A stretch of DNA of 64,000 nt from Streptomyces sp. CB02058 (GCF_001905505.1 NZ_LIPG01000003.1:1488001-1552000); one strand, 5' to 3'; shown: positions 25,945 to 34,547, counted from the first letter of the stretch. Made by a program: numbers and translations. Notes: a model not told the origin generated them from the sequence alone.

Positions 25945-26411
25945 GCAACATCACCCTGGCCGCCGCCGAAGAGATCATCGACGCCGCCCACCAGCGCGCC
26001 ATGGAGCTCGGGAAGGCCGTGAGCGTTGCCGTGGTGGACGCCGGAGGCTTCCCGGTGGCCATCCGCCGCCCGGACGGGGCCCGCCCGCTCACCCCCGACA
26101 TCGCCAGGGCCAAGGCGTACACCGCAGCCGTCATGCAGCGCCCCGGCAAGATGCTGAAGAAGTGGCAGGAGAGCCAGCCCGTCTTCTTCTCCCAGCTCTC
26201 CCAGCTGCCCGGCGCGGCCCTGCCCATCCTCGCCACCGAGGGCAGCATGACCATCAAGAAGGACGGCGAGATCATCGGCGGCCTCGGCATCGCGGGCGGC
26301 ACCGCGGACGAGGACCAGCGGATTGCCGACGACGTCCTCGAATCACTCGGCTACGAACTGGAGTTCGCCGCCTGGGGCGTCTCCGGCAAGCCCGCCGGAA
26401 AGGACGCCTGA
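25941..26411 (+). CDS. GlcG/HbpS-family protein
   Basis: A 156-residue protein of the DUF336 (GlcG/HbpS) fold, recognised by AVSVAVVDAGGFPVAIRRPDGARP near residues 28-50, ARAKAYTAAVM, and GEIIGGLGIAGGTADEDQ near the C-terminus. No signal peptide, unlike the extracellular haem-binding HbpS. In catabolic operons these proteins are thought to be small-molecule-binding or stress partners. It is translationally coupled to the hydrolase before it and followed by the MetE-like gene three bases later. Confidence 0.82.
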   Translation: MSNITLAAAEEIIDAAHQRAMELGKAVSVAVVDAGGFPVAIRRPDGARPLTPDIARAKAYTAAVMQRPGKMLKKWQESQPVFFSQLSQLPGAALPILATEGSMTIKKDGEIIGGLGIAGGTADEDQRIADDVLESLGYELEFAAWGVSGKPAGKDA

Positions 26412-26414
26412 GCC

Positions 26415-27464
26415 ATGGCGGACACGTTCAACTACCGCATCGACCACCACGGCAGCCTGGTCCGGCCGGCTGCCCTGCTGGCCGCCCGCGACCGGGCCGC
26501 CGCCGGCGGCCCGGACACCGAACTGCACGAGGCCGAGCTCGCCGCGGTCAAGGAAGCCGTCGTCTTCCAGCGCAGGCTGCGCTCCACGGTCGTCACCGAC
26601 GGGGACATGCCACGCGCGGACTTCCGCAGCGCGGTCCTCGACGGGGTGTCCGGCTTCCGGCGCACCGGCGAGGAGTCGGGCGGTCTGGCCCGCTGGGTCG
26701 CGGAGTCCCTGCCCAAGGCCGACGGCCCGCTGCTCGCGGACTGGGCGGACCGGATCGGTGAGCTCACGCTGATCGCCCCCAAGGCGTCCCTGCCCTCGCC
26801 GGCCTACCTCGCCGCCACCTGCTTCGACCCGGACGCGGCGGGTCGGGGCGGCCCCGCCTCCGCCCGTGAGCTCGGTGAGGCGCTGGCGGAGATCATCCGC
26901 GCGGAGATCCAGCTGCTCATCGCCCGGGGCGTCCGGCTGATCCAGCTGAACAACCCGCTCCTGCTCGCCCACACGGCGGCCGATCGCGGTGGGGAGGGCG
27001 CGCTCTCCTTCGAGGACGCCCTCGCCGTCGATGCCCTGGCCGTCCCGACGGGGGAGCGCCCCGAGGGTGTCCGGGTGGGCCTCGCGCCCGGCTGGGCAGC
27101 CCCCGAGGCGGTGGACACGGCCAGGGCCGAGCGCCTGTACGCCACCGTTCCCGTGGACCGGTGGATCCTGCCGTACGACAAGGGAACCGGCGCCGAACTC
27201 GACCTGCTGCGGGCCCTGCCCGAGGACCGGGACGCCTGTCTGGGGGCGGTCGACGCGACCAGCCCCGAGATCGAGGAGATCGACACGGTGATGGCGCGGA
27301 TCGACGCCGCCGCCGAGGTCAAGGACCTGGAGGACATGGCTCTCTCGCCCTCCCGGGGCTTCGAGGACGTCGCGGGCCGCCCGCTCCTCGGCGCCGAGGA
27401 CCAGAACCGCAAGCTGATCCAGGTGGAGACGCTCGCCCGCTACTGCTGGGGCAACGAGTTCTGA
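26415..27464 (+). CDS. MetE-C-terminal-like (cobalamin-independent methionine synthase type) protein with altered zinc site
   Basis: A 349-residue TIM-barrel protein resembling the C-terminal half of MetE and epoxyalkane:CoM transferases: it starts NYRIDHHGSLVRP, includes LIQLNNPLLL near residue 178 and ends with ALSPSRGFEDVAG and RKLIQVETLARYCWG. In zinc-dependent members the first of these regions continues to a His-x-Cys and the last is SPQCGF. Here the equivalent stretches read VGLAPGW (221-227) and SPSRGF (Cys replaced by R314), so the zinc ligands seem lost. Its reaction is therefore uncertain; methionine synthesis is unlikely. Last gene of the ring-cleavage operon, before a strong terminator. 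Confidence 0.72.
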   Translation: MADTFNYRIDHHGSLVRPAALLAARDRAAAGGPDTELHEAELAAVKEAVVFQRRLRSTVVTDGDMPRADFRSAVLDGVSGFRRTGEESGGLARWVAESLPKADGPLLADWADRIGELTLIAPKASLPSPAYLAATCFDPDAAGRGGPASARELGEALAEIIRAEIQLLIARGVRLIQLNNPLLLAHTAADRGGEGALSFEDALAVDALAVPTGERPEGVRVGLAPGWAAPEAVDTARAERLYATVPVDRWILPYDKGTGAELDLLRALPEDRDACLGAVDATSPEIEEIDTVMARIDAAAEVKDLEDMALSPSRGFEDVAGRPLLGAEDQNRKLIQVETLARYCWGNEF

Positions 27465-27468
27465 CACA

Positions 27469-27511
27469 CGGCCGCCGGGGCCGGCCCACGGGAGGCCGGC
27501 CCCGGCGGCCG
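27469..27511. terminator. Bidirectional terminator between convergent genes
   Basis: An 18-bp perfect G+C stem (27469-27486 with 27494-27511) and a 7-base loop lie between the MetE-like stop (27464) and the stop of the convergent monooxygenase gene (27527). It can serve both. Confidence 0.85.
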
Positions 27512-27526
27512 GAGCGCCGTCCGGTG

Positions 27527-27814
27527 CTACAGGACGTCGGCGAACGTGACGGACCGCTCGGTCAGCAGAGGGCGCACCGTCCGCACGATCAGTTCGTCGA
27601 AGTAGCCGGCCCCGGCGTGGGCGTCGAAACCGGCCCGGTCGGCGTACCGCTCGTACAGGACGAAGGCGCCCGGCCTGTCCACCTCCGCGTGCACCTCGTA
27701 CCCCTGGTTCCCCGGCTCGTTCAGGGTGTGCTCCCGCATCGAGAGGAGCGCGGTGCGCACCGTGCCCTCGTCGGCGGGGTCGCAGCGGTAGTGGGCGATG
27801 ACGGCGAAAGCCAT
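27527..27814 (-). CDS. Antibiotic-biosynthesis-monooxygenase (ABM) domain protein
   Basis: A 95-residue dimeric ferredoxin-like-fold protein. The ABM pattern is visible as FAVIAHYRCDPADEGTVRTALLSM at the start and FVLYERYADRAGFDAHAGAGYFDELI in the second half. Members include YgiN-type quinol monooxygenases that oxidise hydroxylated aromatics without cofactors. Divergent from the aldehyde dehydrogenase gene at 28009 and sharing the intergenic region with dyad C, it is likely part of the same catabolic regulon. Confidence 0.82.
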   Translation of the reverse strand: MAFAVIAHYRCDPADEGTVRTALLSMREHTLNEPGNQGYEVHAEVDRPGAFVLYERYADRAGFDAHAGAGYFDELIVRTVRPLLTERSVTFADVL

Positions 27815-27893
27815 GGGTCGTTCTCCTTGTCGGATACGGCGTCGAGCGTGCCGATTCCAGCACAACGCACGCCCGCGGGGCCGTGCGTGACGT

Positions 27894-27908
27894 GCAAGCA
27901 ATGTCTGC
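27894..27908. promoter_or_regulatory. Regulon dyad C (LysR-box-like)
   Basis: GCAAGCAATGTCTGC fits GCAA-N7-cTGC with one mismatch. It lies 100 bases before the aldehyde dehydrogenase start and 79 before the divergent ABM gene start. Confidence 0.5.
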
Positions 27909-28008
27909 CGCCGCGGCCCTGGTCACCTCTCCGGACTTCCTGTGTTGTCGTCACGACCACACACCGACCCCTCTGCACACCGCGGACCGCCGCGGTCGAA
28001 CGGGAGCA

Positions 28009-29466
28009 ATGATCCAGATGCGCACCATGGAAACCCTCCTCGGCGGACAGTGGGTGGCGGCCGACGAATGGCTGCAGGTCCACGACCCGTCCGACACGCG
28101 CACCCCCGTCGCCCGGGTCCCCGCGCTGGGAGCCGGCGAGGTGGCCCGGGCCTACGACGAGGCGGAGAAGGGCTTCGCCGTCTGGCGCCGCACCAGCCCC
28201 TTCGACCGGGCCAGGATCTTCCACGAGACGGCCCGGCTGCTCAGGGAACGGGCCGCCACGATCGCGGAGGCCGTGGTCGCCGAGAACGGCAAGACCCTCC
28301 AGGAGGCGGGCGGCGAGGTCCAGAAGTCCGCCGACTTCTTCGAGTACTACGCCGGGCTGGCCCGCAACGGCTACGGCACCCTCATCCACGACGCCCGCCC
28401 CGACACCCGGACGAGCTTCCACCACGAGCCGGTCGGCATCGTCCTGGCCATCACACCGTGGAACGACCCGCTCCTGACGCCCGCCCGCAAGCTGGCGCCG
28501 GCGCTGGCCACCGGCAACGCCGTCGTCCTCAAGCCCGCGTCCGAGACTCCGATGTCCGCTCTCCACCTGGCCCGCGCCCTGCACGACGCCGGTCTGCCCG
28601 CCGGGGTGCTGGGAGTCGTCACCGGGCGCGGCGGCAGGATCTCCGCCCCGCTGGTCGGCGACCCGCGCGTCGCCGCGGTCACCTTCACCGGCTCCAACTC
28701 CGTCGGCGAGGGGCTCCGCGCCTCCCTGGCCGACCGCAACGTCCGCTTCCAGGGCGAGCTGGGCGGCAAGAACGCCACCGTCGTGCTCGCCGACGCCGAC
28801 CTGGGAGCCGCCGTGAAGGCGCTGATGGTCGCGGGATTCGGACAGGCCGGCCAGCGGTGCACCGCCACCAGCCGGGTCCTCGTCGAACGCCCGGTGTACG
28901 AGGAGTTCACCCGCCTGCTCCTGGACGCCGTCGCCGCGCTCAGGCTCGGACCCGGCGCCTCCGGCTCCACCGGCGTCGGCCCGCTCGTCAGCACCGGCCA
29001 GCGCGACAGCGTCCTCAGGGACATCGAGCGCGCCGTGAAGGAGGGCGCGAGGGTTCTCACCGGCGGCGAGGCCCCGCAGGACGAGGAGTACGCCCACGGC
29101 TGCTACGTCCGCCCGACCGTCCTGGGCGACGTCACCCGGGAGATGGCCGTCTGGCGCGAGGAGGTCTTCGGACCCGTCGTCGTCGTGCGCCCCGTGGACG
29201 GCTTCGACGAGGCCGTCGCCGAGGTCAACGACTCGGACTTCGGGCTCGCTGCCGCCCTCTTCACCCGTGACCTGCGCTCCGCGCACCGCTTCGCCGACGA
29301 GGCCGACTGCGGCCAGGTCGCCATCAACACCGCGACGACCGGCTGGGACGTGCACCACCCCTTCGGTGGCTTCCACGACTCCGGCTCGGCCTTCAAGGAG
29401 CAGGGCACCGAAGCCCTGCGCTTCTACACCCGCGTCAAGACCGTCGCCTTCAACTTCGGTTGCTGA
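28009..29466 (+). CDS. Aldehyde dehydrogenase
   Basis: A 485-residue ALDH of a different subgroup from the one at 22479. It has ITPWNDPLLTPARKLAPAL (cofactor site), QGELGGKNATVVL with the base Glu and QAGQRCTATSR with the catalytic Cys, and PFGGFHDSG near the C-terminus. The pattern resembles 2,5-dioxovalerate (alpha-ketoglutarate semialdehyde) or betaine-aldehyde types; with an L-2-hydroxyglutarate-oxidase-like gene following, a C5 dicarboxylate route is plausible. Three near in-frame ATGs (28009, 28018, 28027) compete; GGGAG before the first is close, so the true start may be 28018. Confidence 0.85.
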   Translation: MIQMRTMETLLGGQWVAADEWLQVHDPSDTRTPVARVPALGAGEVARAYDEAEKGFAVWRRTSPFDRARIFHETARLLRERAATIAEAVVAENGKTLQEAGGEVQKSADFFEYYAGLARNGYGTLIHDARPDTRTSFHHEPVGIVLAITPWNDPLLTPARKLAPALATGNAVVLKPASETPMSALHLARALHDAGLPAGVLGVVTGRGGRISAPLVGDPRVAAVTFTGSNSVGEGLRASLADRNVRFQGELGGKNATVVLADADLGAAVKALMVAGFGQAGQRCTATSRVLVERPVYEEFTRLLLDAVAALRLGPGASGSTGVGPLVSTGQRDSVLRDIERAVKEGARVLTGGEAPQDEEYAHGCYVRPTVLGDVTREMAVWREEVFGPVVVVRPVDGFDEAVAEVNDSDFGLAAALFTRDLRSAHRFADEADCGQVAINTATTGWDVHHPFGGFHDSGSAFKEQGTEALRFYTRVKTVAFNFGC

Positions 29467-29498
29467 AGGACGGGTCACAGCAAGAAAGGAGGATGCCG

Positions 29499-30710
29499 AT
29501 GGCGGACGAAACGGTCGGCATCGTCGGCGCCGGCATCGTGGGTCTGGCGACGGGCCGCGAGATCGCCCGGCGCCGTCCGGGCACCCGGGTCGTGGTGTTC
29601 GAGAAGGAACAGCGGGTCGCGGCCCACCAGACCGGACACAACTCGGGAGTCGTGCACGCCGGCATCTACTACGCGCCGGGCAGCCTCAAGGCCGACCTGT
29701 GCGTGCGGGGCGTGTCCCTGCTGAAGGAGTACTGCCGGGAACGGGGCGTCCCGTACGAGGAGATCGGCAAGCTGGTCGTCGCCGTACGCGAGGACGAACT
29801 GGGCCGGATGGAGGCCCTCTACGAGCGGGCCAGGAACAACCACGTGCCCGACCTGCGGAAGATCTCCAAGGACGAGATCAGGGAGATCGAGCCGAACGCG
29901 GGCGGTATCGCGGCACTGCACTCGCCCCGGACCGCTATCACGGACTACCCGGCGATCGCCCGGCAGTTCGCCGGGGACATCGAGTCCTCGGGCGGCGAGG
30001 TGAGACTCGGCTTCCCGGTGACCGGCCTCACCGAGGTACCCGGGGGCGTCGAGGTGGCCTCCGGCGATGAGCGGATCAGGGTCGACCGGCTGATCCTGTG
30101 CGCGGGACTCCAGTCCGACTCCGTGGCCAGGCTGGCGCGGGACCGGAAGGACCCGCGGATCGTCCCCTTCCGGGGCGAGTACATGCTCCTCAAACCCGAC
30201 AGGACCGACCTGGTCCGAGGCCTGATCTATCCCGTCCCCGACCCGCGCTACCCCTTCCTCGGGGTGCACTTCACGCCCCGGGTCGACGGCTCGGTGGAAG
30301 TCGGCCCGAACGCCGTCCTGGCACTCGCCAGGGAGGGCTACAAGCTGTCCGACGTGTCCCTGAGGGACCTCGCCGGACTCGCTCTGTACCCGGGTGCCTG
30401 GAGGATGGCCGCCCAGCACTGGCGGACGGGCATCAAGGAGTACCGGGGAGCCCTGTCCGTCGCGGCCTTCATGCGGGACGCGGGCGACTATGTGCCCGGT
30501 GTCGGCACCTCGGACGTGATCCGGGGCGGGGCCGGCGTACGGGCCCAGGCCCTCGATCGCGACGGCTCGCTGGTCGACGACTTCCGCATCCACCGCAGCG
30601 GCCGCGTGACCGCCGTACGCAACGCCCCCTCGCCCGCGGCCACCGCCTCCATGGCGATCGCGGAGCACATCCACGACGCCGTCTTCGCGAGCGCCGGCGA
30701 CCCGGCATGA
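29499..30710 (+). CDS. lhgO: L-2-hydroxyglutarate oxidase-like FAD enzyme
   Basis: A 403-residue FAD-dependent oxidoreductase of the DAO fold. The dinucleotide motif GIVGAGIVGLATGREIA opens the protein; HQTGHNSGVVHAGIYY (residues about 41-56) and YAPGSLKADLC are diagnostic of the LhgO/YgaF group, which oxidises L-2-hydroxyglutarate to 2-oxoglutarate and passes electrons to the membrane quinone pool. I chose the ATG at 29499 because it sits six bases after AAAGGAGG; the ATG at 29493 abuts the ribosome site. Co-transcribed with the aldehyde dehydrogenase (32-base gap). Confidence 0.85.
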   Translation: MADETVGIVGAGIVGLATGREIARRRPGTRVVVFEKEQRVAAHQTGHNSGVVHAGIYYAPGSLKADLCVRGVSLLKEYCRERGVPYEEIGKLVVAVREDELGRMEALYERARNNHVPDLRKISKDEIREIEPNAGGIAALHSPRTAITDYPAIARQFAGDIESSGGEVRLGFPVTGLTEVPGGVEVASGDERIRVDRLILCAGLQSDSVARLARDRKDPRIVPFRGEYMLLKPDRTDLVRGLIYPVPDPRYPFLGVHFTPRVDGSVEVGPNAVLALAREGYKLSDVSLRDLAGLALYPGAWRMAAQHWRTGIKEYRGALSVAAFMRDAGDYVPGVGTSDVIRGGAGVRAQALDRDGSLVDDFRIHRSGRVTAVRNAPSPAATASMAIAEHIHDAVFASAGDPA

Positions 30711-30733
30711 CGTGCCGCGACCTGGCTGTCCGC

Positions 30734-30748
30734 GCAACAACTGCTTGC
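30734..30748. promoter_or_regulatory. Regulon dyad D (LysR-box-like)
   Basis: GCAACAACTGCTTGC is a perfect GCAA-N7-TTGC dyad, 94 bases before the amidohydrolase start and 23 after the lhgO-like stop. It shares TGCTTGCACG with the reverse strand of dyad C apart from one base. Confidence 0.65.
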
Positions 30749-30842
30749 ACGCCGGGCTCTCCGCAAACGGCACCCACCAGCTCTAACGTCTGACGCGCAC
30801 CACCGCCAACACCCCAGATCCCCGAAACGAAAGAGGCACATC

Positions 30843-31703
30843 ATGTTCGTGGTCGACACCCAGATCCACATCTGGAAGGAAGAGAGCCCGGATCGTCCCT
30901 GGGTCCCCGGAGCCCGCGAGCGGATCCGCCTCAACGGCCACCGCGAGGAAGCCTTCTCCTACGAGGAGGCCCTGGAGCTGATGGACGAGGCCGGCGTCAA
31001 CCGCGCCCTCATCCTCCCGCCGTCCTGGGAGGGCAACCGCATCGACTACGCCCTGGAGGCGTGCGAGGCCCACCCGGACCGCTTCGGCATCATGGCCCGC
31101 GTCCCGCAGGACGACGAGGCCGAGGGCACGGCCCTGCTGAAGGACTTCGCGCAGAACCCGCACATCAAGGGAACGCGCCTCACCTTCCACCGGCCGCAGG
31201 ACCGCAACTGGATGATCGACGGCACCAACGACTGGTACTGGCCGATCGCCGAGGAGCTGCGCATCCCGACCATGGTGCACGCGCCGATCTGGAAGCGGGA
31301 GCTCGGCGAGATCGCCGCGAAGCACCCCGACCTGAAGATCATCATCGACCACATGGGCATCATGGCCCGCTGTGTCGACGACGCCATCGGCTACTGGGTC
31401 TCGGAGACCGCCGACCTCGCCAGGCACCCCAACATCTACGTCAAGGTCTCGGCCCTGCCCGGCTACTCGACCGAGGCCTTCCCGAACAAGAACATCGAGA
31501 AGTACGTCCGCGAGATGGTCGACAAGATGGGCCCGCAGCGCTGCTTCTACGGCACCGACATCACCCGGCTGCTCGGTCACGGCATCACCTACACCGACAC
31601 CATCGAGCAGTTCACCAAGCACTGGGACTTCACCCCCGAAGAGCTCGAGTGGATGATGGGCCGCGGCATCAGCGAGGTCCTCGACTGGCCGGTCGAGGGC
31701 TGA
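30843..31703 (+). CDS. Amidohydrolase-2 family metal-dependent hydrolase/decarboxylase
   Basis: A 286-residue TIM-barrel protein of the amidohydrolase superfamily. The N-terminal VDTQIHIWK replaces the usual HxH with Q-x-H, and a third His lies in TMVHAPIW, another in IIIDHMG, and the catalytic Asp in FYGTDITR. Loss of the first His is seen in some metal-free or altered members. Relatives act as lactonases or decarboxylases on aromatic ring-cleavage products. First gene of a three-gene operon behind dyad D, with AACGAAAGAGG as ribosome site. Confidence 0.8.
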   Translation: MFVVDTQIHIWKEESPDRPWVPGARERIRLNGHREEAFSYEEALELMDEAGVNRALILPPSWEGNRIDYALEACEAHPDRFGIMARVPQDDEAEGTALLKDFAQNPHIKGTRLTFHRPQDRNWMIDGTNDWYWPIAEELRIPTMVHAPIWKRELGEIAAKHPDLKIIIDHMGIMARCVDDAIGYWVSETADLARHPNIYVKVSALPGYSTEAFPNKNIEKYVREMVDKMGPQRCFYGTDITRLLGHGITYTDTIEQFTKHWDFTPEELEWMMGRGISEVLDWPVEG

Positions 31704-31716
31704 GGACACCGCAGAG

Positions 31717-33444
31717 ATGACTGACAGCAGGAACACACCAGGCGCCGGCGGCGGTGACGGCGGTGATGCTGTCGTATCCGCCTTCAACGCCGTCGGCGCC
31801 GACTACATCTTCTGCTCATCGGGGTCCGAATGGGCCCCGGTGTGGGAGTCCCTGGCCCGCCGTCACCGCGACGGCGAACCGGCACCCGCCTACCTCGACC
31901 TCACCCACGAGACCGTCGCGGTCGGCATGGCGACCGGCTACGGCCTGGTCACCCGCCGACCGCAGGGCGTCCTCCTGCACGCGGCCCCCGGGCTGCTGCA
32001 GGGCTCGATGGCCATCCACGGAGCGCTGCTTGCCGGCGTACCCATGGTGGTCACCTCCTCGGAGTCGAGCACCTACGGCGACGGACCCGGGCAGGACCCG
32101 GGCGGTCAGTGGTACCGCAACCTCTCCATCGTGGGCGGACCGCACGGCGTCGCGCAGCCGTTCACCAAGTGGGCCAACGAGGCCGCCAGCGTCCACACCC
32201 TCCCCACCATGATCACCAGGGCCGCCGAACTCGCCTGGCGGGCACCGGCGGGCCCGGCCTATCTCAACATCCCCCTGGAGATCCTCCTGGAGGACTGGGA
32301 CGGCCGGGAGGCCAAGCCCGTTGTCGCGCCGGGCTCCACGCACAGCTCGCCCGAAGAGGTCGACCCCGTCGCCCGGATGATCCGCGAGGCGGAGAACCCC
32401 GTGATCGTCACGGAGACGGCAGGCCGGGAGGCGGGCGGCTTCGAGTCGCTCGTCGCCTTCGCCGAGGCCTGGAACATCCCGGTCGTCGAGCCGGACTCGG
32501 CGGTGTGCGGCAACTTCCCCCGCAACCACCCGCTGCACGCGGGCAGCGACATCGGGCCGTGGATGGACGAGGCGGACCTGATCCTCCTGGTCAACTGCCG
32601 CGTCCCGTTCTACCCGCCGAGCCGGCGCCCCTCAAAGGCGACGATCGTCGTCATCGACGAGGTGCCGCAGCGGCCCCACATCGCCTACCAGGTGCTCTTC
32701 GCCGACAGGTACCTCGAAGGCAACGTCGCCAACACCCTGCGCCAACTGGCCAAGCGCGCGAAGGACTTCGACGACGCCCACGAGGCGGCCATCGCCGTGC
32801 GCCGCGCGGCCCAGGAGGAGCGGTACGCCGCCGAGCAGGCCGCCATCGCCGGGGCCGAGGCCGAGGCGGAACGGGCCGAGGGCATCGACCCGGTGCTGGT
32901 CGCAGCGACCCTGCGTACGCTGCTGGACGGCAAGGACCCCATCGTCGTCGACGAGACCATCACGCACAGCCGCGTCGTCAAGCGCCATCTGAAGACCTCC
33001 GACGCCGACTCGTACTTCTATGTGCAGGGCGGGCTCGGACAGGGCATCGCGGTGGCCCTCGGTGCCAGACTCGCCGCCCCGGACCGCCCGGTGGTGTTCA
33101 CCGTCGGGGACGGCGCCTTCACCTACAACCCGGTGATCCAGTCGTACGACGCCTCCAAGGCGTACGGACTCCCCGTGCTGATCGTCGTCTTCAACAACCG
33201 TGTCTACAAGTCGATGAATCTCAACCACCGGCGCTTCTACCCCGAGGGCGCTGCCGCCGAGACCGGCGAATGGCTCGGCACCGACCTGCACCGGCTGCCC
33301 CGGCTCGCCGCGTTCGCCGAGCCGTTCGGGATGCACACCGAGACCGTCGACACCCCCGACGCCCTCACCTCCGCCCTGGAGCGCGCGCTCAAGGCGGTCG
33401 CGGAAGGCACCACCGCCGTGGTCGACGTACTCGTCACCCGCTGA
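31717..33444 (+). CDS. Thiamine-diphosphate-dependent lyase/decarboxylase (acetolactate-synthase-like)
   Basis: A 575-residue ThDP enzyme with the three POX-type domains. The catalytic Glu is in YLDLTHETVAVGMA (near residue 60), the central domain spans about 215-345, and the ThDP/Mg motif runs from VGDGAFTYNP to VVFNNRVYKS (GDG-x-NN, about 462-490). It resembles benzoylformate decarboxylase/acetolactate-synthase-like catabolic enzymes rather than the biosynthetic IlvB. Downstream of it is a 2-hydroxyacid dehydrogenase gene, so oxidation of a hydroxyacid followed by decarboxylation of the 2-oxoacid is a reasonable model. Fourteen bases follow the amidohydrolase stop. Confidence 0.85.
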   Translation: MTDSRNTPGAGGGDGGDAVVSAFNAVGADYIFCSSGSEWAPVWESLARRHRDGEPAPAYLDLTHETVAVGMATGYGLVTRRPQGVLLHAAPGLLQGSMAIHGALLAGVPMVVTSSESSTYGDGPGQDPGGQWYRNLSIVGGPHGVAQPFTKWANEAASVHTLPTMITRAAELAWRAPAGPAYLNIPLEILLEDWDGREAKPVVAPGSTHSSPEEVDPVARMIREAENPVIVTETAGREAGGFESLVAFAEAWNIPVVEPDSAVCGNFPRNHPLHAGSDIGPWMDEADLILLVNCRVPFYPPSRRPSKATIVVIDEVPQRPHIAYQVLFADRYLEGNVANTLRQLAKRAKDFDDAHEAAIAVRRAAQEERYAAEQAAIAGAEAEAERAEGIDPVLVAATLRTLLDGKDPIVVDETITHSRVVKRHLKTSDADSYFYVQGGLGQGIAVALGARLAAPDRPVVFTVGDGAFTYNPVIQSYDASKAYGLPVLIVVFNNRVYKSMNLNHRRFYPEGAAAETGEWLGTDLHRLPRLAAFAEPFGMHTETVDTPDALTSALERALKAVAEGTTAVVDVLVTR

Positions 33445-33464
33445 ACCAGGAGGCATCAGCCACC

Positions 33465-34547
33465 ATGACCGACACCCCCGCACCCAAGCCGGGCAGGACC
33501 CTGGTCGCCGCCGGCGACCTGCTGGACTTCGCCGCGGCCCTCCTGGAGAAGGGAGGCCTCGGCGCCGAGGACGCCCGCACCACTGCGGACGTCTTCGTGT
33601 GGGCCGCGCAGCGCGGAGTCGACTCGCACGGCACCGCGCGCGTCCCCGCCTATCTCGACCTGCTGGCCAAGGGCGTGGCGAACGCCAGGCCCGAGATCAC
33701 CGTCGAGTCCACGACCCCGGCCGCCGCGGTCCTGGACGCCGACCGCGCCCCGGGTCCGGTGGCCCTCACCGCGGCCGCGAAAGAGGCGGTGAGCCGGGCC
33801 AGGACGACCGGCATCGCCACGGTGGGCGTGCGCCGCACGGTCCACACCGGCGCGATCGGCTACTACGTGTCCAAGATCGCCGAAGCGGGCCTCGTCGGCA
33901 TCGGCTTCGTCTCGGGCATGCCCAACATGGGCTACACCGGCGTGAAGGGCGCGGCCGTCGCCACCGCCCCGCTCGCCGTCGCCGTGCCCGCCAGGAGCCA
34001 CGCCCCGCTGCTCCTGGACATGGCCACCGCCACCATCGCCCTCGGCAGGATCCGCCAGGCCAGGGTGAGCGGGACCCCGCTGCCCGAAGGGGCCGCCGCC
34101 ATGGAGGACGGCACGCCGACGACCGACCCGGAGAAGGCGGTCATGCCGCTGCCGCTCGGCGGCGTCAAGGGCTCGGGGATGTCGCTCGCCTTCGAGCTGC
34201 TCACCAGTGTGCTGGTCGGCGCGCCCATCTTCTCGTCCTTCCACTCGGACGACCCGCAGGGGCGCAAGCACCGTCAGAACGCCCTCCTGATCGCGGTGGA
34301 CCCGTCGGCCTTCGGCGACCCGGACGACTTCACCGATGCGGTGGACGCCACGCTGGGCACGCTCAAGGAACTCCCGGCCGCGGAGGGCGCCTCGGGCGTC
34401 TTCTACCCGGGCGAGCGTTCGGCCGCCCTCTCGGCGGAGCGCGGGCGGTCGGGCGTGCCCGTCGCGCCGAAGGTGTGGCGGGAACTCCTGGAGCGGGCCG
34501 AGGCCCTCGGCGTCGTACCGCCGGAGCCGGTGGGCGGCGCCGGCTGA
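33465..34547 (+). CDS. Ldh-family (malate/lactate/ureidoglycolate type) NAD(P)-dependent oxidoreductase
   Basis: A 360-residue protein of the LDH2/MDH2 family, which uses a non-Rossmann fold to oxidise 2-hydroxyacids. Recognisable features are RGVDSHGTARVPAYL (residues about 45-60, with catalytic His), VRRTVHTGAIGYYV, MPNMGYTGVKGAAVATAPLAVAVPA, and KGSGMSLAFELL near residue 235. The ATG at 33465 follows AGGAGGCATCAGCCACC. It ends the amidohydrolase-ThDP operon and is followed by three large hairpins. Confidence 0.85.
   Translation: MTDTPAPKPGRTLVAAGDLLDFAAALLEKGGLGAEDARTTADVFVWAAQRGVDSHGTARVPAYLDLLAKGVANARPEITVESTTPAAAVLDADRAPGPVALTAAAKEAVSRARTTGIATVGVRRTVHTGAIGYYVSKIAEAGLVGIGFVSGMPNMGYTGVKGAAVATAPLAVAVPARSHAPLLLDMATATIALGRIRQARVSGTPLPEGAAAMEDGTPTTDPEKAVMPLPLGGVKGSGMSLAFELLTSVLVGAPIFSSFHSDDPQGRKHRQNALLIAVDPSAFGDPDDFTDAVDATLGTLKELPAAEGASGVFYPGERSAALSAERGRSGVPVAPKVWRELLERAEALGVVPPEPVGGAG

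Noticed and set aside
26415..27464. Annotation as a true methionine synthase
   Set aside because: The N-terminal half of MetE is absent and the zinc ligands appear substituted.
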